Shown here piece by piece: positions 20,948-31,156 of a stretch of 36,385 nucleotides of DNA (within the stretch, counting starts at the first letter, position 1; each line of letters starts with the position of its first letter). The stretch spans positions 465,003-501,387 of the forward strand of contig KQ481956.1 in NCBI GenBank assembly GCA_001430745.1, in the 5' to 3' direction. The notes below the pieces were generated by a model. The model did no database searches. It was not told the origin of the DNA and was given only the letters and a program-made list of their open reading frames with translations. Source of the DNA: Auxenochlorella pyrenoidosa (Eukaryota > Chlorophyta > Trebouxiophyceae > Chlorellales > Chlorellaceae). Made by a program: the position numbers and the translations under genes.

Positions 20948-23226
20948 ATGGCGGGCCTAATCAGCCAGGAAGGCAGCCTCTTCAAGGCAAGGCCACATGC
21001 ACCAAGTGCGCAAGTAGACCGCCTGCGGCGCCAGCGCTCATCAGGAGCGGCGCTCCGCTCATGCCGCCTCCCCCCGCTTTCAGCCCTGCAGGTCACCTTT
21101 CCCTTCAGTGGCAAGCAGCATGAGGTGCACTCGCTGCGCTCGCTGGCAGAGGCGGGCCTGGTGGGCATGGCGCTGGCAGGCAAGTGCGGGCACAGGAGCG
21201 CTTTCCTGCTGCCTCTGCAAACTCAAATGTGCATGTTGCACTCTCCACGAACTGAAATGACTGCGCATGATATATTTTCAACTACCCCGGCTGGGCGGCG
21301 CCCCCTTACCCCCTGCAGTGGGGGCAGCAGAGGAGCTGCAGCAGGCGCTGGATGCAGCAGCGCCTGGCGTGCAGGGTCAGCCCAGGTGGATTGGCTGCTG
21401 CAGAACCGAGTGAGCTTGGCGTGTGCTTGGGTACCCGATGCGTTGTTTAGTGGCACCCAGCATCTCTCCTCTCTCATGCTGCAGCTTCCGCCTGCCCAAG
21501 GCTGCCGGCCTGGACGCCTCCAGGCTGCACCCTGCATCCTTCAGCCAGCTGGCGGAGCAGCTGCAGGCCTGCGTGGGCTGGCGCAACGGGGAGCTAGGTG
21601 TGTTTACAGGCAGGGGCTGTTGATGCAGCTGACCAGCTGCCTGCAATATCCGCTGCTCTTTGCTTTCAGCAGTAGGCAAGCCTCCCCGCAATGCCTCTTC
21701 CTCAGGAACACAATCACTTTTTTTGGCTTGCAGCTGAATGTGGAGGAGACGAAGGCGATGGGATGGCCCCACTGTGCGGCCTGCTGGCCTCTGCTGCCAG
21801 CCTCGGCTACACAGCCCTGGCGCACTTTCTTGTGCAGCTGAACCACAGCGCTGCTTCCTTGGAATGGCCCCGCAAGGGACGCGGCAGCCCTGCGCACAGG
21901 GCAGCTAAGCAGGGCCATGCAGAGGCACTGCGCGCCCTGCTGGTGCCAGCGCCGGGCGCAGCGCTGGCCAGGAGCAGCGGCTACCGTCACAGAAGAAATC
22001 AACAGAACTGGAGCGTCATGGACTCGGCAGCTGAGGGAGGCAGCCTGGAGGCTGTGCAGGTGCTGCTTGAGGCAGCGCCCGAGATTGCTGCAGCAGTCAT
22101 CAACCATGGCCTCACGCCGCTGCACGTGGCAGCGGAAAGAGGGCATGCGCCAGTTGTGGCGGCACTGCTACAGGCTGCCCCCGAGGCAGCCCTGGTGGCA
22201 GATGAAGACGGCGAGCTGCCCCTGCACCACGGAGCCGGCCATGTGGAGGTGGTCCAGCTGCTGCTGACAGCTGCACCTGGCACAGCCCTCTCCCGCGACA
22301 CCTGATGGCCGCATGGCACTGCACCTTGCAGCTTTGAAGGGCGCACCTGCATCAGTGCAGGCGCTGCTGCAGGCTGGCCCCGAGGCAGCCATGGTAGAAT
22401 CTAGATTTGGCGGCCTACCCCTGCACCACGGCATCAGCCATGAAGAGGTGGTCAGGCTGCTGCTGGGAGCTGCGCCTGGCACAGCCCTGGCGCGCTCCGC
22501 AGGTGGCTGGACGGCCCTGGACTTTGCGGCGTCTGAGGGCGCACATGCTTCAGCTCAAGTGCTGCTGCAGGCTGCCCCAGAGGCTGCCCTGGTGACAGAT
22601 GGCAGCCCCTGCACCGGGGTCTCAGGCATGTGGAGGTGGTCAGGCTGCTTCTGGCAGCTGCTCCTGGGACGGCCTCGGCGCGCACCGCAGGTGGCTGGAC
22701 GGCTCTGCACTTTGCGGCTGCGTCATTTCAGGGTGCACATGCTGCTTCGGCTCAAATGCTGCTGCAGGCTGCCCCCGAGGGCGCCTGTGTTGCTGACGCC
22801 CAGGGGCGCACGCCTCTGCAGCGTGGCCTGGCCAAATCTGATGCATGGTTTGGCGAGGCAAACCACCTGGAGGTACTGCGGGTCCTGGTGGCTGCAGCCC
22901 CATCCCCTGCCACGCTTGCTGCCATCGCTGAGAGGGGCGGACCGGCTGGTCCCCTCTTTGCCGACTTTATCATTGCCGCGCCCCCGCTGACGGCCGAGCA
23001 GTGGGCCTGTGTGCCGGCTGTGTGCTCACATCTGGGCCGCGCCCTGCCCGCCGCCCTAGCGCACTCCCACCAGCAGGCATGCCAGCTGGTGCGCCGCCTG
23101 CCGCCTGCAGATGCCATCCGAATGCGCACCTTTGCCCTGGCACTGGCACGCCTGCAGCGCCGCCTGCGTGTGGCGCTGCCGGGCGAGGTGGCAGGGAAGC
23201 TGCTGGGCCTGTGCCTTGGTGACTAG
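20948..23226 (+). pseudogene. Ankyrin-repeat gene copy 3, with two frameshifts
   Basis: Exons 20948-20986, 21092-21179, 21319-21385, 21485-21597 and 21734-23226 mirror copy 2 with the same phases. Exon 5 is open until TGA at 22303-22305. Alignment to copy 2 shows one extra nucleotide at about 22295-22302, after TALSR. The ankyrin sequence then continues in another frame (MALHLAALKGAPASVQALLQ) until about 22597-22612. There about 10 nt are missing relative to paralogues, and the original frame resumes (HVEVVRLLLAAAPG) to the TAG at 23224-23226. The +1 and -10 changes cancel outside the middle segment. The first one should truncate the protein before the C-terminal module. Introns 1 and 2 need GC donors (GCAAGG at 20987, GCAAGT at 21180). 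Read as a pseudogene unless the shifts are assembly errors. Confidence 0.65.
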
Positions 23227-23711
23227 CGGCGGCTGAGCTGCCCGGAGACTCGATGCCAAGTTTGCCCAAGCCTCTTGTGCTTCTAGGCCCAGTTGGGCTG
23301 TACACCATGCTCACTCCTCCATCTTGTCAACGACTGTCTTCTTGGTGTGTCAATCCCTTGTAATGCTGCGTGTTCTGCGATTCTTGGGATAACCAGGGAT
23401 GAGGACTGCGCAGAGAGCGATTAGGTATGCATGCTGGGGCAGTGCACACAGTCCCCATGCGCTGAGTGCACGCAGCATGCCCTTGAGTCTGATTGATCAA
23501 GACACAGTTGACGAACATTTACTCGCCAGTTGAAGAATGCTGATGGGTGCCCCGTGTGCCTGCCCATTGCACTCATTGGCTGCCTGTTCCACCGCGCTGT
23601 GCTGTGGCGGGGTGGCGGCGGCGCCAGAGGCCAACAACAACAGGGCAGCCTGGCTAGTGCATGCATTGTCCATTTGCATCTGTGGATCATTATTAGCAAG
23701 TAGCAGGCGCG
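23227..23711 (+). other. Trailer of ankyrin copy 3 and 5' region of RRP1
   Basis: About 485 nt contain the ankyrin trailer with TGTAA at 23359-23363, then the RRP1 promoter/5' UTR. No other gene was recognised. Confidence 0.4.
23359..23363 (+). promoter_or_regulatory. TGTAA poly(A) signal of ankyrin copy 3
   Basis: TGTAA about 133 nt after the stop, positionally conserved with copies 1b and 2. Confidence 0.55.
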
Positions 23712-26566
23712 ATGACGGAGGCCAGGGGCCCTCGCAAGCCCCGGCCGCTCCTTGACGATGCCAACAGCAAGTTTGCCCGGGCTCTGGGATCGGTCGACTT
23801 CCACACGCGAGAGGCGGGCCTCCGCGCGCTGCAGGACTTCCTGTCGCGCCGCTCTTCGCTGGAGGAGCTCGAGATGCTGCGGCTGTGGAAGGGCATCTTC
23901 TACTGCTTTTGGCACAGCGACAAGCAGCCCGTGCAGGCAAGAGAAAAGCCAGAACAGCGGCATGCAATTGCTCTCGGCGGTTGCTGCTTGCCCTGGAACC
24001 CTGCTGACCACTCCCATTGCGCTCTGCAGGCTGCCCTGGCTGAGCGATTGTCGGAAATCATGACCCAGTTGCCCGAGGAGGTGAGCTTCCGCCGCCGCCC
24101 GCTGCTGCCGCCTGCCAGTTGACGCTGGTGCGTGCTGCCGCTCGTCAACACTGCCCTTTCTCGGTCGAGCTGCTGGGAAACCGTAAGAGGAACCTCTGCC
24201 TCATCCTGTGCGGCCCCCCATGCCACTGCGCCGAGCAGGTGGGCTGGCTCTTCTACACCAGCTTTGTGCGCACGATGCGGCGCGAGTGGCTGGGCATCGA
24301 CCGCCTGCGCCTGGACAAGTTCATGGTGCTCATCCGCAAGTTCTTCGCGGCCACGCTGCGCCAGCTGCAGGCCCACGACTGGTGGGTGGGAGGGGGGGAG
24401 GCAGGAAATGCGGAGCGGCTGCAGGCAGGCGGGCGAAGCTGCTGCTCCTGCACCGCCCGGCGTTGAGCTCGCCCCTGCATGCATGCGCCAGCACCTGCTG
24501 GTTCTGCCGATGCCCGTGGCCCTTGCGTGCACGTGCTTCTCCTGCCACATGCTCGAGCTTGACGACCAGCGCGCTGCCCGGGCGCTCCCTCTGCGCAGGC
24601 AGGCGCGGCGGGTGCAGCGCGTGGCCGATTTCTGGCTGGGCGAGGTGCTGCTGCCCGGCGACACGCTGGCGGCGGCGGGCGTGGCCTTCCACCTGGCAGA
24701 CCTCCTGCTGCCAGAGCTGGCCAAGTGCGTGGCAGAGGGCAGCGTCGGGGCGGCGCCGGACGACGCCACGCTGCGCATGCTGCTGGAGCCCTTTTGCCGC
24801 GCGCTGGCGGGGGCTGCCACCCCCGCCATGATCCACCGGCTGCGGTGAGGGGCTGCGCATCGTGGGGATGGGTCGGCAGTGGGCTGCTACCAGGCAGGGC
24901 GTTGGCATTCATGCGTGCATGGAGCGACGTCTTCGCAACTCAGTTTCGTATGCCTCATATGCTGCTGCTTCCATCTTCGAGCCAGCACCTGGTTGCTTAC
25001 AGCTGAGCGTTGCCTGCCGCACCTGCCGCGCCTGCGCTGCTTGCAGGCAGGGCGTGTTTGACCCGCTGGCGGACGAGGTGCGGCGACCGGGGGAGGCCTC
25101 GGCACTGGCCAGCCTGGATGCGGCGGCGCTGGCCAGCCACCTGTTCGACCTCGGTGCGCACAGGGGTGCACCCCACAGGCCCCGCTGATGCAGCTCAATG
25201 GGTGCTCCTGGGTTTGGCTGCGGGTTCTGTGATGTTTTGTTGAACAGAATGGAAGGGTTGGCGACTGTGCAGCTGCCTGGCCTGCTCTGTCCTGCCACGC
25301 CGGCCTTGGCCTGCGCCCCTGCTTGCTCAGTCCCGGAGGCAACTATCCGTGCGCGCTCCTCCTGACCGCGCGCCGCGGCTGAAGCCCTCCGCACAGCAGA
25401 CCCCAGAGCACGGCTTATCAGCTCGTCGGCTCCTGCACCAGAGCCGGCGGGTTAAATACCGCTGCCACACCCTACCGCCCTGCGCTCCTTAATAAAGCCC
25501 TGTTTGCTCCCTGCTGTCCTGCGCTGACTGTCCCCACACGCCCGCCCTCCTGGTCTGAACAGGCGCCCAGGCGGAGACCAAGGCACGCAACCGTGAGGCG
25601 CTTTATGCCGCCAGCGCAGCGCTGGAGAAGGCGGCAGCGGCAGCAGCGGCAGGCGGCAAGCAGCATCGCAAGGGCAAGGGGCCAAAGCAGAAGGCAGCGC
25701 AGCAGGAGCAGCAGCAGCAGCAGGCGGAGCAGCAGCCGCAGGATGGGGAGCAGCCGCAGGGGAAGCACGAGGCATCCAAGTCGGCGCAGAAGAAGGCACG
25801 CAAGCAGCAGCAGGCGCAGCAACAGCAGCAGCAGCAGCGGCAGGAGCAGGAGCAGGCAGGCCCCATGGATGCCGAGCCTGCGCCGCAGCATCATGCTGCT
25901 GATGGGCGGCAGCAGCAGCAGGAGCAGGCGGCGGCGCTGCAGCCGGCCAGCAGCAAGAAGGGCAAGAAGCGGCAGCAGGCGGAGGCCGAGGCCCAGGCAG
26001 CTCTTGCGTCGCCGCTGGCCGCGACGCCGCAGTCTGCGGGGCCGCCGGCCAGCAGCAGCGGCAAGAAGAAGAGGAAGAAGTTGCAGCTGGGGGGCGATGC
26101 TGCGGCTGCGCAGGAGGATGGCGAGCCGCACGTGGGCCAGCAGCCGCTGCACGACGTGCCTCCCGCCGAGCAGCAGCTGCTGGCGGCGGCCCTGGCGGCG
26201 GTGACGGGCGGCGCCGACGGGGCGCGCACCCCGGCCACCGCCAAGAAGAGCGTGCGGTTCAGCCTGAAGCGCAACCTGGTGAACGTCATCGGGCAGCCGC
26301 CCAAGCCGGCAGACGTGCGCACGCCGCCCACCGCCAAGCCCAAGGGGCCCGCCCTCAAGAAGGAGGGGCTGATCGGCGGGCCGGCCTCGGCGCCCGAGCG
26401 CCTGCTCACCCGGGCGGGGGCGGGCCGCGCCGCGCAGCTCCGCACCTTCATGAACGGGCGGGCAGAGGCGGCGGCCAACGGCACCGCCAGCGCCTCCAAG
26501 GCTGAAGGCGGGCGCGGCGCCAAGCGCAGCCTGCTCACACGGCCCAAGGCCAGCGACTTCTTCTGA
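23712..26566 (+). CDS. RRP1: Nucleolar pre-rRNA processing protein Rrp1/NNP-1 (NOP52 family)
   Basis: Exons 23712-23936, 24030-24080, 24239-24381, 24599-24844, 25047-25153 and 25563-26566 give 591 residues. Rrp1 is needed for 60S subunit maturation (27S to 25S rRNA processing) in the nucleolus. The conserved N-terminal domain is clear: FARALGSVDFHTREAGLRAL, LRLWKGIFYCFWHSDKQPVQ, then FVRTMRREWLGIDRLRLDKF and GVFDPLADEVRRPGEASALA. The C-terminal half, almost all in exon 6, is Lys/Gln/Ala-rich and disordered, as is typical of the family, with KKGKKRQQ-type nuclear/nucleolar localisation signals. It also has a KSVRF motif (about residues 486-490) that fits an RVxF-type PP1-docking site, a feature known from human RRP1B. 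The protein ends RPKASDFF. Intron 1 is GC-AG (GCAAGA at 23937); the rest are GT-AG. Confidence 0.9.
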
Positions 26567-27057
26567 CGCCGCGACGCAGCCTGCACCTGAACCCACCCCT
26601 GCACCCATTTATTGTGAGCACCGACCGACCAGTAGACACCAGGGCGGGTGGGGCTCACACGACGACTAGGCTGCCGCGCTCTAGATTGGGCCAGCAGGGA
26701 AGAGCTTACAGGCTGAGTGGGGCACACCCTGCAGCATGCAGGGCCGGCGCCCAAATGCCAGTGCCAAAACTTGGGGGGCTTGCGGGGTGCTGCAGGGAGG
26801 GTCTGTGGCGGGTCTGGGTGCGAGGGGGCTGGCGAGCGCACTGGGAGTGAGTGAGCTGGGGCCAGAGTGGTGCGTTGAATTAGCGGATGTGATGAAAGGA
26901 AAAAGGATTCAGTTCTGGTTGGTGGAATTGGCGCAAAACTGTGCAAGGAGCGATGCTCCGGGGCTGCGTGCCTGAGGGGGGGCCCAGCGGCCAGGCTGGC
27001 AAGGCTGGCACCAACAAAGCTCCGCCGCCTGCTGTGGGGCCACGCCTCCGAGGGCGC
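26567..27057. other. Convergent 3' region between RRP1 and the MFS gene
   Basis: About 490 nt between convergent stops. The only recognised element is a minus-strand TGTAA (plus ttaca, 26706-26710), about 350 nt past the transporter stop, which may be its poly(A) signal. No gene was seen. Confidence 0.45.
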
Positions 27058-30000
27058 TCACTGCCCGCCGGCACCCTCCTCCTTGTGCTGCTGCTGTTGC
27101 TGCTGCTGCTCCTGCGGGTGCAGCAGCTGGTGGTGCTGCGCGCGCGCCTTGGCCCTCTCCGCCCTGATCACCCCCTCTGTCACCGCCAGGCCCACCCCCG
27201 AGGCCAGGTAGCAGGCCGGCACCAGCAGCATGGCCACCTGCAGGCCCACCTTGGCGGAGAGCAGGGCCACCCCGATGGGGCCCAGCCCGCCCACCAGGTT
27301 GCGGATGCACAGGTGCATGGCCGAGGCGGTGGAGCCCAGGCCCGGGGGGGACACCTCGCGCACCATCACGGCGGCGGGGGCGCGCCAGCACTCGCTGCGG
27401 GGACGGGGGGGGGGGGCCCGCACGCAGTCTCAGGCACGCGCTCAACTACCGGGAGTGCAGGCGGGGGTGGCAGCACAGGGTGCGGCCTTGCCCACCAGCT
27501 TGCAGCATCCCAAGGCACACAGTAACTCGCATGCCTGTGGGCCCCCCACCCCCGCACCCACCTGAGCGCAAAGCCCACCAGCAGCGCCGCAAACGACTGC
27601 TTGTAGTCGGGCACCAGCAGGGAGACGGCGATGAGCGGGGCGGCGGCGATGCAGGAGCCGGCGGTCAGCCAGCCCCGCGCGCCGATGCGGTTGAGCCAGT
27701 CGCCAAACACGCCTGTGATTTCACAGTGGGGGGCAACGAGAGTGGCTGTATTTGCAGCAGAGCAGCGCCGCCCCGCTGCCTCTTTGCGTCGCTGTCGGGC
27801 ACCTTACACATGTGCTTGCACAGTGCACGCGTCCATCTGCCACGCATGTGCCGCAGATGGTGACGCCAGCTCGTGCCCACTCCCCCCCCCCCACACCACC
27901 ACACCCACACCGCTCCCACCAGTCACCCCAACCCGCGCCCGTGCACCCACCCGCGCCCACGCCGCCGATGATGCCCCCCACCGGGATGACGACCGCCAGC
28001 AGGGGTGCGTACGTCGAGGGCTGCAGCTCGTACACGCGCTGGTAAAAGGTGGCCTGCCAGCTGACCAGCGCCCAGCTGCCCACATCGTTGAGCGCGGCCG
28101 CCAGCGTGAGGGCCAGGAAGGCGGGATCGGCCACCAGCCCCCGCAGCCGGCCCAGGCTCTCCACAATGCTGCTGGGCGCAGCCTGCTCGGGCGCCGACAC
28201 CAGCGTGCCCGGCGCCGCGTGGGGCGCTGCCGCTGCCGCTGCCCCGCTGCTGCCCGCCAGCCCCGCGGCAGCGGCGGCCGCCGCAGCACCTGGCTGCTCC
28301 TGCGCCTGGGCGCCCGGCTGGCCAGGGGGTGCGGCCTGGTCTCCCTCGTCCACGCTGTCCCTGGAGAGGGTCATGAGGGGGCGGAAGCGCCCGGCGCGCC
28401 CCCGCTGCCGCGGCTCCTCCACCGTCAGCAGCGCCAGCGCCGCCATGAGCAGCCCCGGCGGGCCCAGCCAGCGCAGCAGGGTGCGCCAGGCGGAGAAGGC
28501 GCTCTCGATGGGCACCCCCTCGTCCTCGTCCAGCGCGTATGTGTACACAGGGGTCACGGCGGCGTAGTCGCCCTGCGGGGCGGCGCCGGGGGCGCAGGAG
28601 GGGCGGAGGGGCACGTGGGTGCGCATGCTGGCACGAAGGGATGCAGGGGTATGCAAGGCAGGTTGGGCAAGCACGCGCGCCACCCAGCAGGGACTGCCAG
28701 CAGGGAGCCTGGCAGCCCTGCGCACAGCACGAGGCGTCGAGTTCTGCGTACACCGGCGTGCCCCCCCCCCCCCCCCCCCCCCACCTGCGTGTAGAGCACC
28801 GACACCAGGGAGAGGTCGACCTTGTCCAGGGGGACCAGGGTGTAGCCCACGCTGATGTCGCCAATCACGCCCTGCCAGGGGGGCCGGGGTGAACAGTGGG
28901 GTGGGGAGAGTTGGTTCATTGGGGTGGCCGCAGAAGGGGCATGAGGCAGTAGATGGGCAGCAGTGAGAAATACGTGCAGACTTGGCGCTGCAGGGGTGCA
29001 GGGCGTGCTGTCACGTGCAGCGCTGCCCACACCTGCGGCACGCCCAGCTGCCCCGCAATGATGAGCGCCGCAAAGGAGAGCGCGCGGCCGGCATAGATGG
29101 CTGCAGCAGCGGGAGGAGGGCGAACGTGTGCGGGGGCAGGTTTGCAGGCAGGAGAAGCGCTGGCAGCTCGTGGCTAAGACCTGGTCCGGCTCATGAGCAC
29201 CCTCACAACAACCAGCCCGCACAGCCTGCCCAGCTGGCTGCAGGCCAGCCGAGGCGGCGCGCGCTTCCCCCCGCGCCCCCACCCGTGTTGTACACCGCCA
29301 TGGCGGTGGTCCTGTTCTTGGGGAAGAGCTCCGGGATGAGGGAGAAGCAGATGGGGTTCTGGGTGGCCTGGGCGGCGGCAAACCCCACGCGCGTGGCCAG
29401 CAGCTGCGGGCGGTGATAGGGGAGGGGCGGAGGCGGGGCAGTGGGCAGGCCGGCTGATGGGCAGTGCCATCACAGCAGGCCGGTGGGCACGCACACTGCC
29501 CGGGTCTGGGTTGAGCAGGCAGCCATCAGTGTGGGCACGACCCACAGGGCAACGCTGCTTCGCCGCCCCCCAGGCAGCAGCTTGCACCCACACACCGCCC
29601 CTCGCTAGCCCGTAAGCCCCCGCCCTGGCCCCCACCTGCCCAAAGGAGCGCGTCTCCGAGGCAGCCATGGTGAGCACGCTCCAGAGGGCGATGCCGCCGG
29701 CCAGCAGGCGCGGGCGGTCCACGCGGTCGGCCAGCAGGCCCATGGGCACCAGCGTCACAGCGTACAGCACCTGGGGGGGGGGGGGGGCCGTGGGGTGCGC
29801 CCATCGCTCAACACCCCAGCCTTGCGCGCCGTGTGCTGGGGGGCGGGCCTGCCCGCCGTGGCGCGTGCCAAGCGCCCGCAGGCCAGCCCATCGGCAGGGG
29901 CGCCCGCCGCCCCGCGCGCACCGTGTAGCCCGCCGTCAGCAGCGCCCCCTGGTTGTCCGACAGGTGCAGGTCCTCGGAGATGATGGGCAGCAGGGCGGGC

Positions 30001-30764
30001 AGCGCAAAGCCGCTGGTGGAGTGGTGCAGGTAGGCCAGGCTGAGCACCAGCAGGCCCCACAGCGTGCCCAGACGCGCAGCAGAGGGCAGCGGCGCCTCGA
30101 GCGCCGCGGCGGTGGAGGCGTCCAGCGGCGGCGGGGGGGAGGGGCCTGCCTGCGGAGCCCGCTGGGCCTGCTGCTGCTGCTGCTGCCCCTGAGCACCCTG
30201 CGGCTGCTGCTGCCTGGGTGCCTGCATCTGGCGCAGCGCACCCAGGCTGAATGGCGCCCCGGGCTGGAGGAGTTGGCTGGGCTGGAAGCCCCCGGGGGCG
30301 GGCGCGCCGTCGTCGCTCCTGGCGCCGCCTCCCTCGCCCAGGGACCGCTGCTCCGTAGGCAGCTGCTGGCCGCTGGCGTCGCTGCTGCTCCTTGTCGCCT
30401 TGTCTGCCTGCTGCAGCAGCTGCTGTGGGGAGGAGCCACCGTTGCCTGCTGCTGCTGTGAGCAGGCCGTCCTGTGAGCCCGCCTCCTGCTGGGCTGGCAC
30501 CTGGCGCTGTTGCGCAGGCACGACGGCGCCGCCATCGGCAGCCTCGCCGGCTCCACCGCTGGCACGCTCCGTTTTGCCTGTGCCGCCCACTGCTGCTGTG
30601 TGTATGGTGTGGCGTGTGTGTCCAATGCTGCCCAGGCTGCGGCTGCCACGGCCACAGGGCAGGCGCCGGGAACCACGCAGGGCGCAAGCTGCACGAGGGG
30701 GAGGGAGGCTTGCTGCCGCAGCCTGGTGCGGCACGCAGGGGCGGTGCCAGGCCGCTGCCGTCAT
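27058..30764 (-). CDS. Spinster-like major facilitator superfamily transporter
   Basis: Eight minus-strand exons: 30764-29922, 29770-29636, 29403-29283, 29100-29033, 28871-28785, 28572-27951, 27712-27562, 27394-27058. They give about 787 residues; an upstream in-frame ATG at 30830 would add 22. Membrane helices begin after a 190-200-residue Gln/Pro/Ala-rich N-terminus: TLWGLLVLSLAYLHHSTSGF, VLYAVTLVPMGLLADRVDRP (motif A, GLLADR), FPKNRTTAMAVYNT-AIYAGR, and WRAPAAVMVREVSPPGLGST near the end. These match spinster (SPNS)-type MFS proteins, which move lipids or sphingolipids. A long Ala/Gln-rich loop (about 28190-28420) sits between the two six-helix halves. The C-terminus carries seven consecutive Gln. 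The arginine-rich N-terminus could be an organelle-targeting peptide; substrate and location are not shown. All seven introns are GT-AG. Confidence 0.82.
28761..28782. repeat. Homopolymeric C22 run in an MFS intron
   Basis: Twenty-two consecutive C on the plus strand (G on the sense strand) directly after the donor of the intron 28784-28573. Length is probably unstable or poorly assembled. Confidence 0.85.
29773..29787. repeat. Homopolymeric G15 run (C tract before an MFS acceptor)
   Basis: Fifteen G on plus, so fifteen C immediately before the CAG acceptor of the MFS exon starting at 29770. It acts as an all-C polypyrimidine tract. Confidence 0.85.
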
Positions 30765-31156
30765 CCTGACTCTCAATGCTGGTCGTAATTGGCAGCTTGG
30801 TGGCCCCAGGGCGTGCGGCAAGCCCTCCATCGTCGCGCCAGAGCCAGCCTCCTATCCAAGGGCTGCTTGCAGTGGCTCCGAGACCTTCCAAAGGCGTTGA
30901 CTAAGCCACCAGCATTGCGTGGGATGGACCAGAGCACGAGAAGGACCCCGCAAGGGCTTTTCGAGAGCGGAGCCGACAGCGGGCAGTTTCGATGCCCGTA
31001 TGGAAGGTTTGCAATGCCAGGACTCTTGATGCGCCGCTGCACAGGCATCACGATCCTCTCCAAGGGAGTGCCAAGGACGAGCTGGCACATCATGCGCGGC
31101 AGGGGCTGCCTGGACAGAAGCCCTTGCAGCGCATTGCATCTGCCTTTGCAATTGAG
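30765..31156. promoter_or_regulatory. Divergent promoter region between the MFS and FAD-oxidoreductase genes
   Basis: About 390 nt (330 if the upstream MFS start is used) separate two divergent start codons, so both promoters must lie here. No TATA box or other named motif is convincing. Open frames cross the region without family similarity. Confidence 0.4.

Larger units (their letters stand above)
20610..23380 (+). repeat. Ankyrin-gene duplicon, unit 3 (dispersed)
   Basis: Third full-length unit, about 7.6 kb beyond unit 2 with PRMT3 and the CapA-family gene in between. It keeps the upstream block (GCACCAGCTCTACCCTGCCG onward), a 5'-UTR intron position (20798-20925, weaker donor GTGGAG), five exons and the trailer with TGTAA. 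Confidence 0.7.

Noticed and set aside
25472..26608. 378-codon minus-strand Leu-rich open frame
   Set aside because: Antisense of the CAG-rich Rrp1 exon 6; the Leu tracts are complements of Gln/Ala codons.
30992..31156. Further upstream start for the FAD oxidoreductase at 30992
   Set aside because: The frame is open but the peptide is His/Gln-rich and unlike a transit peptide; the ATG at 31157 gives a better targeting sequence.
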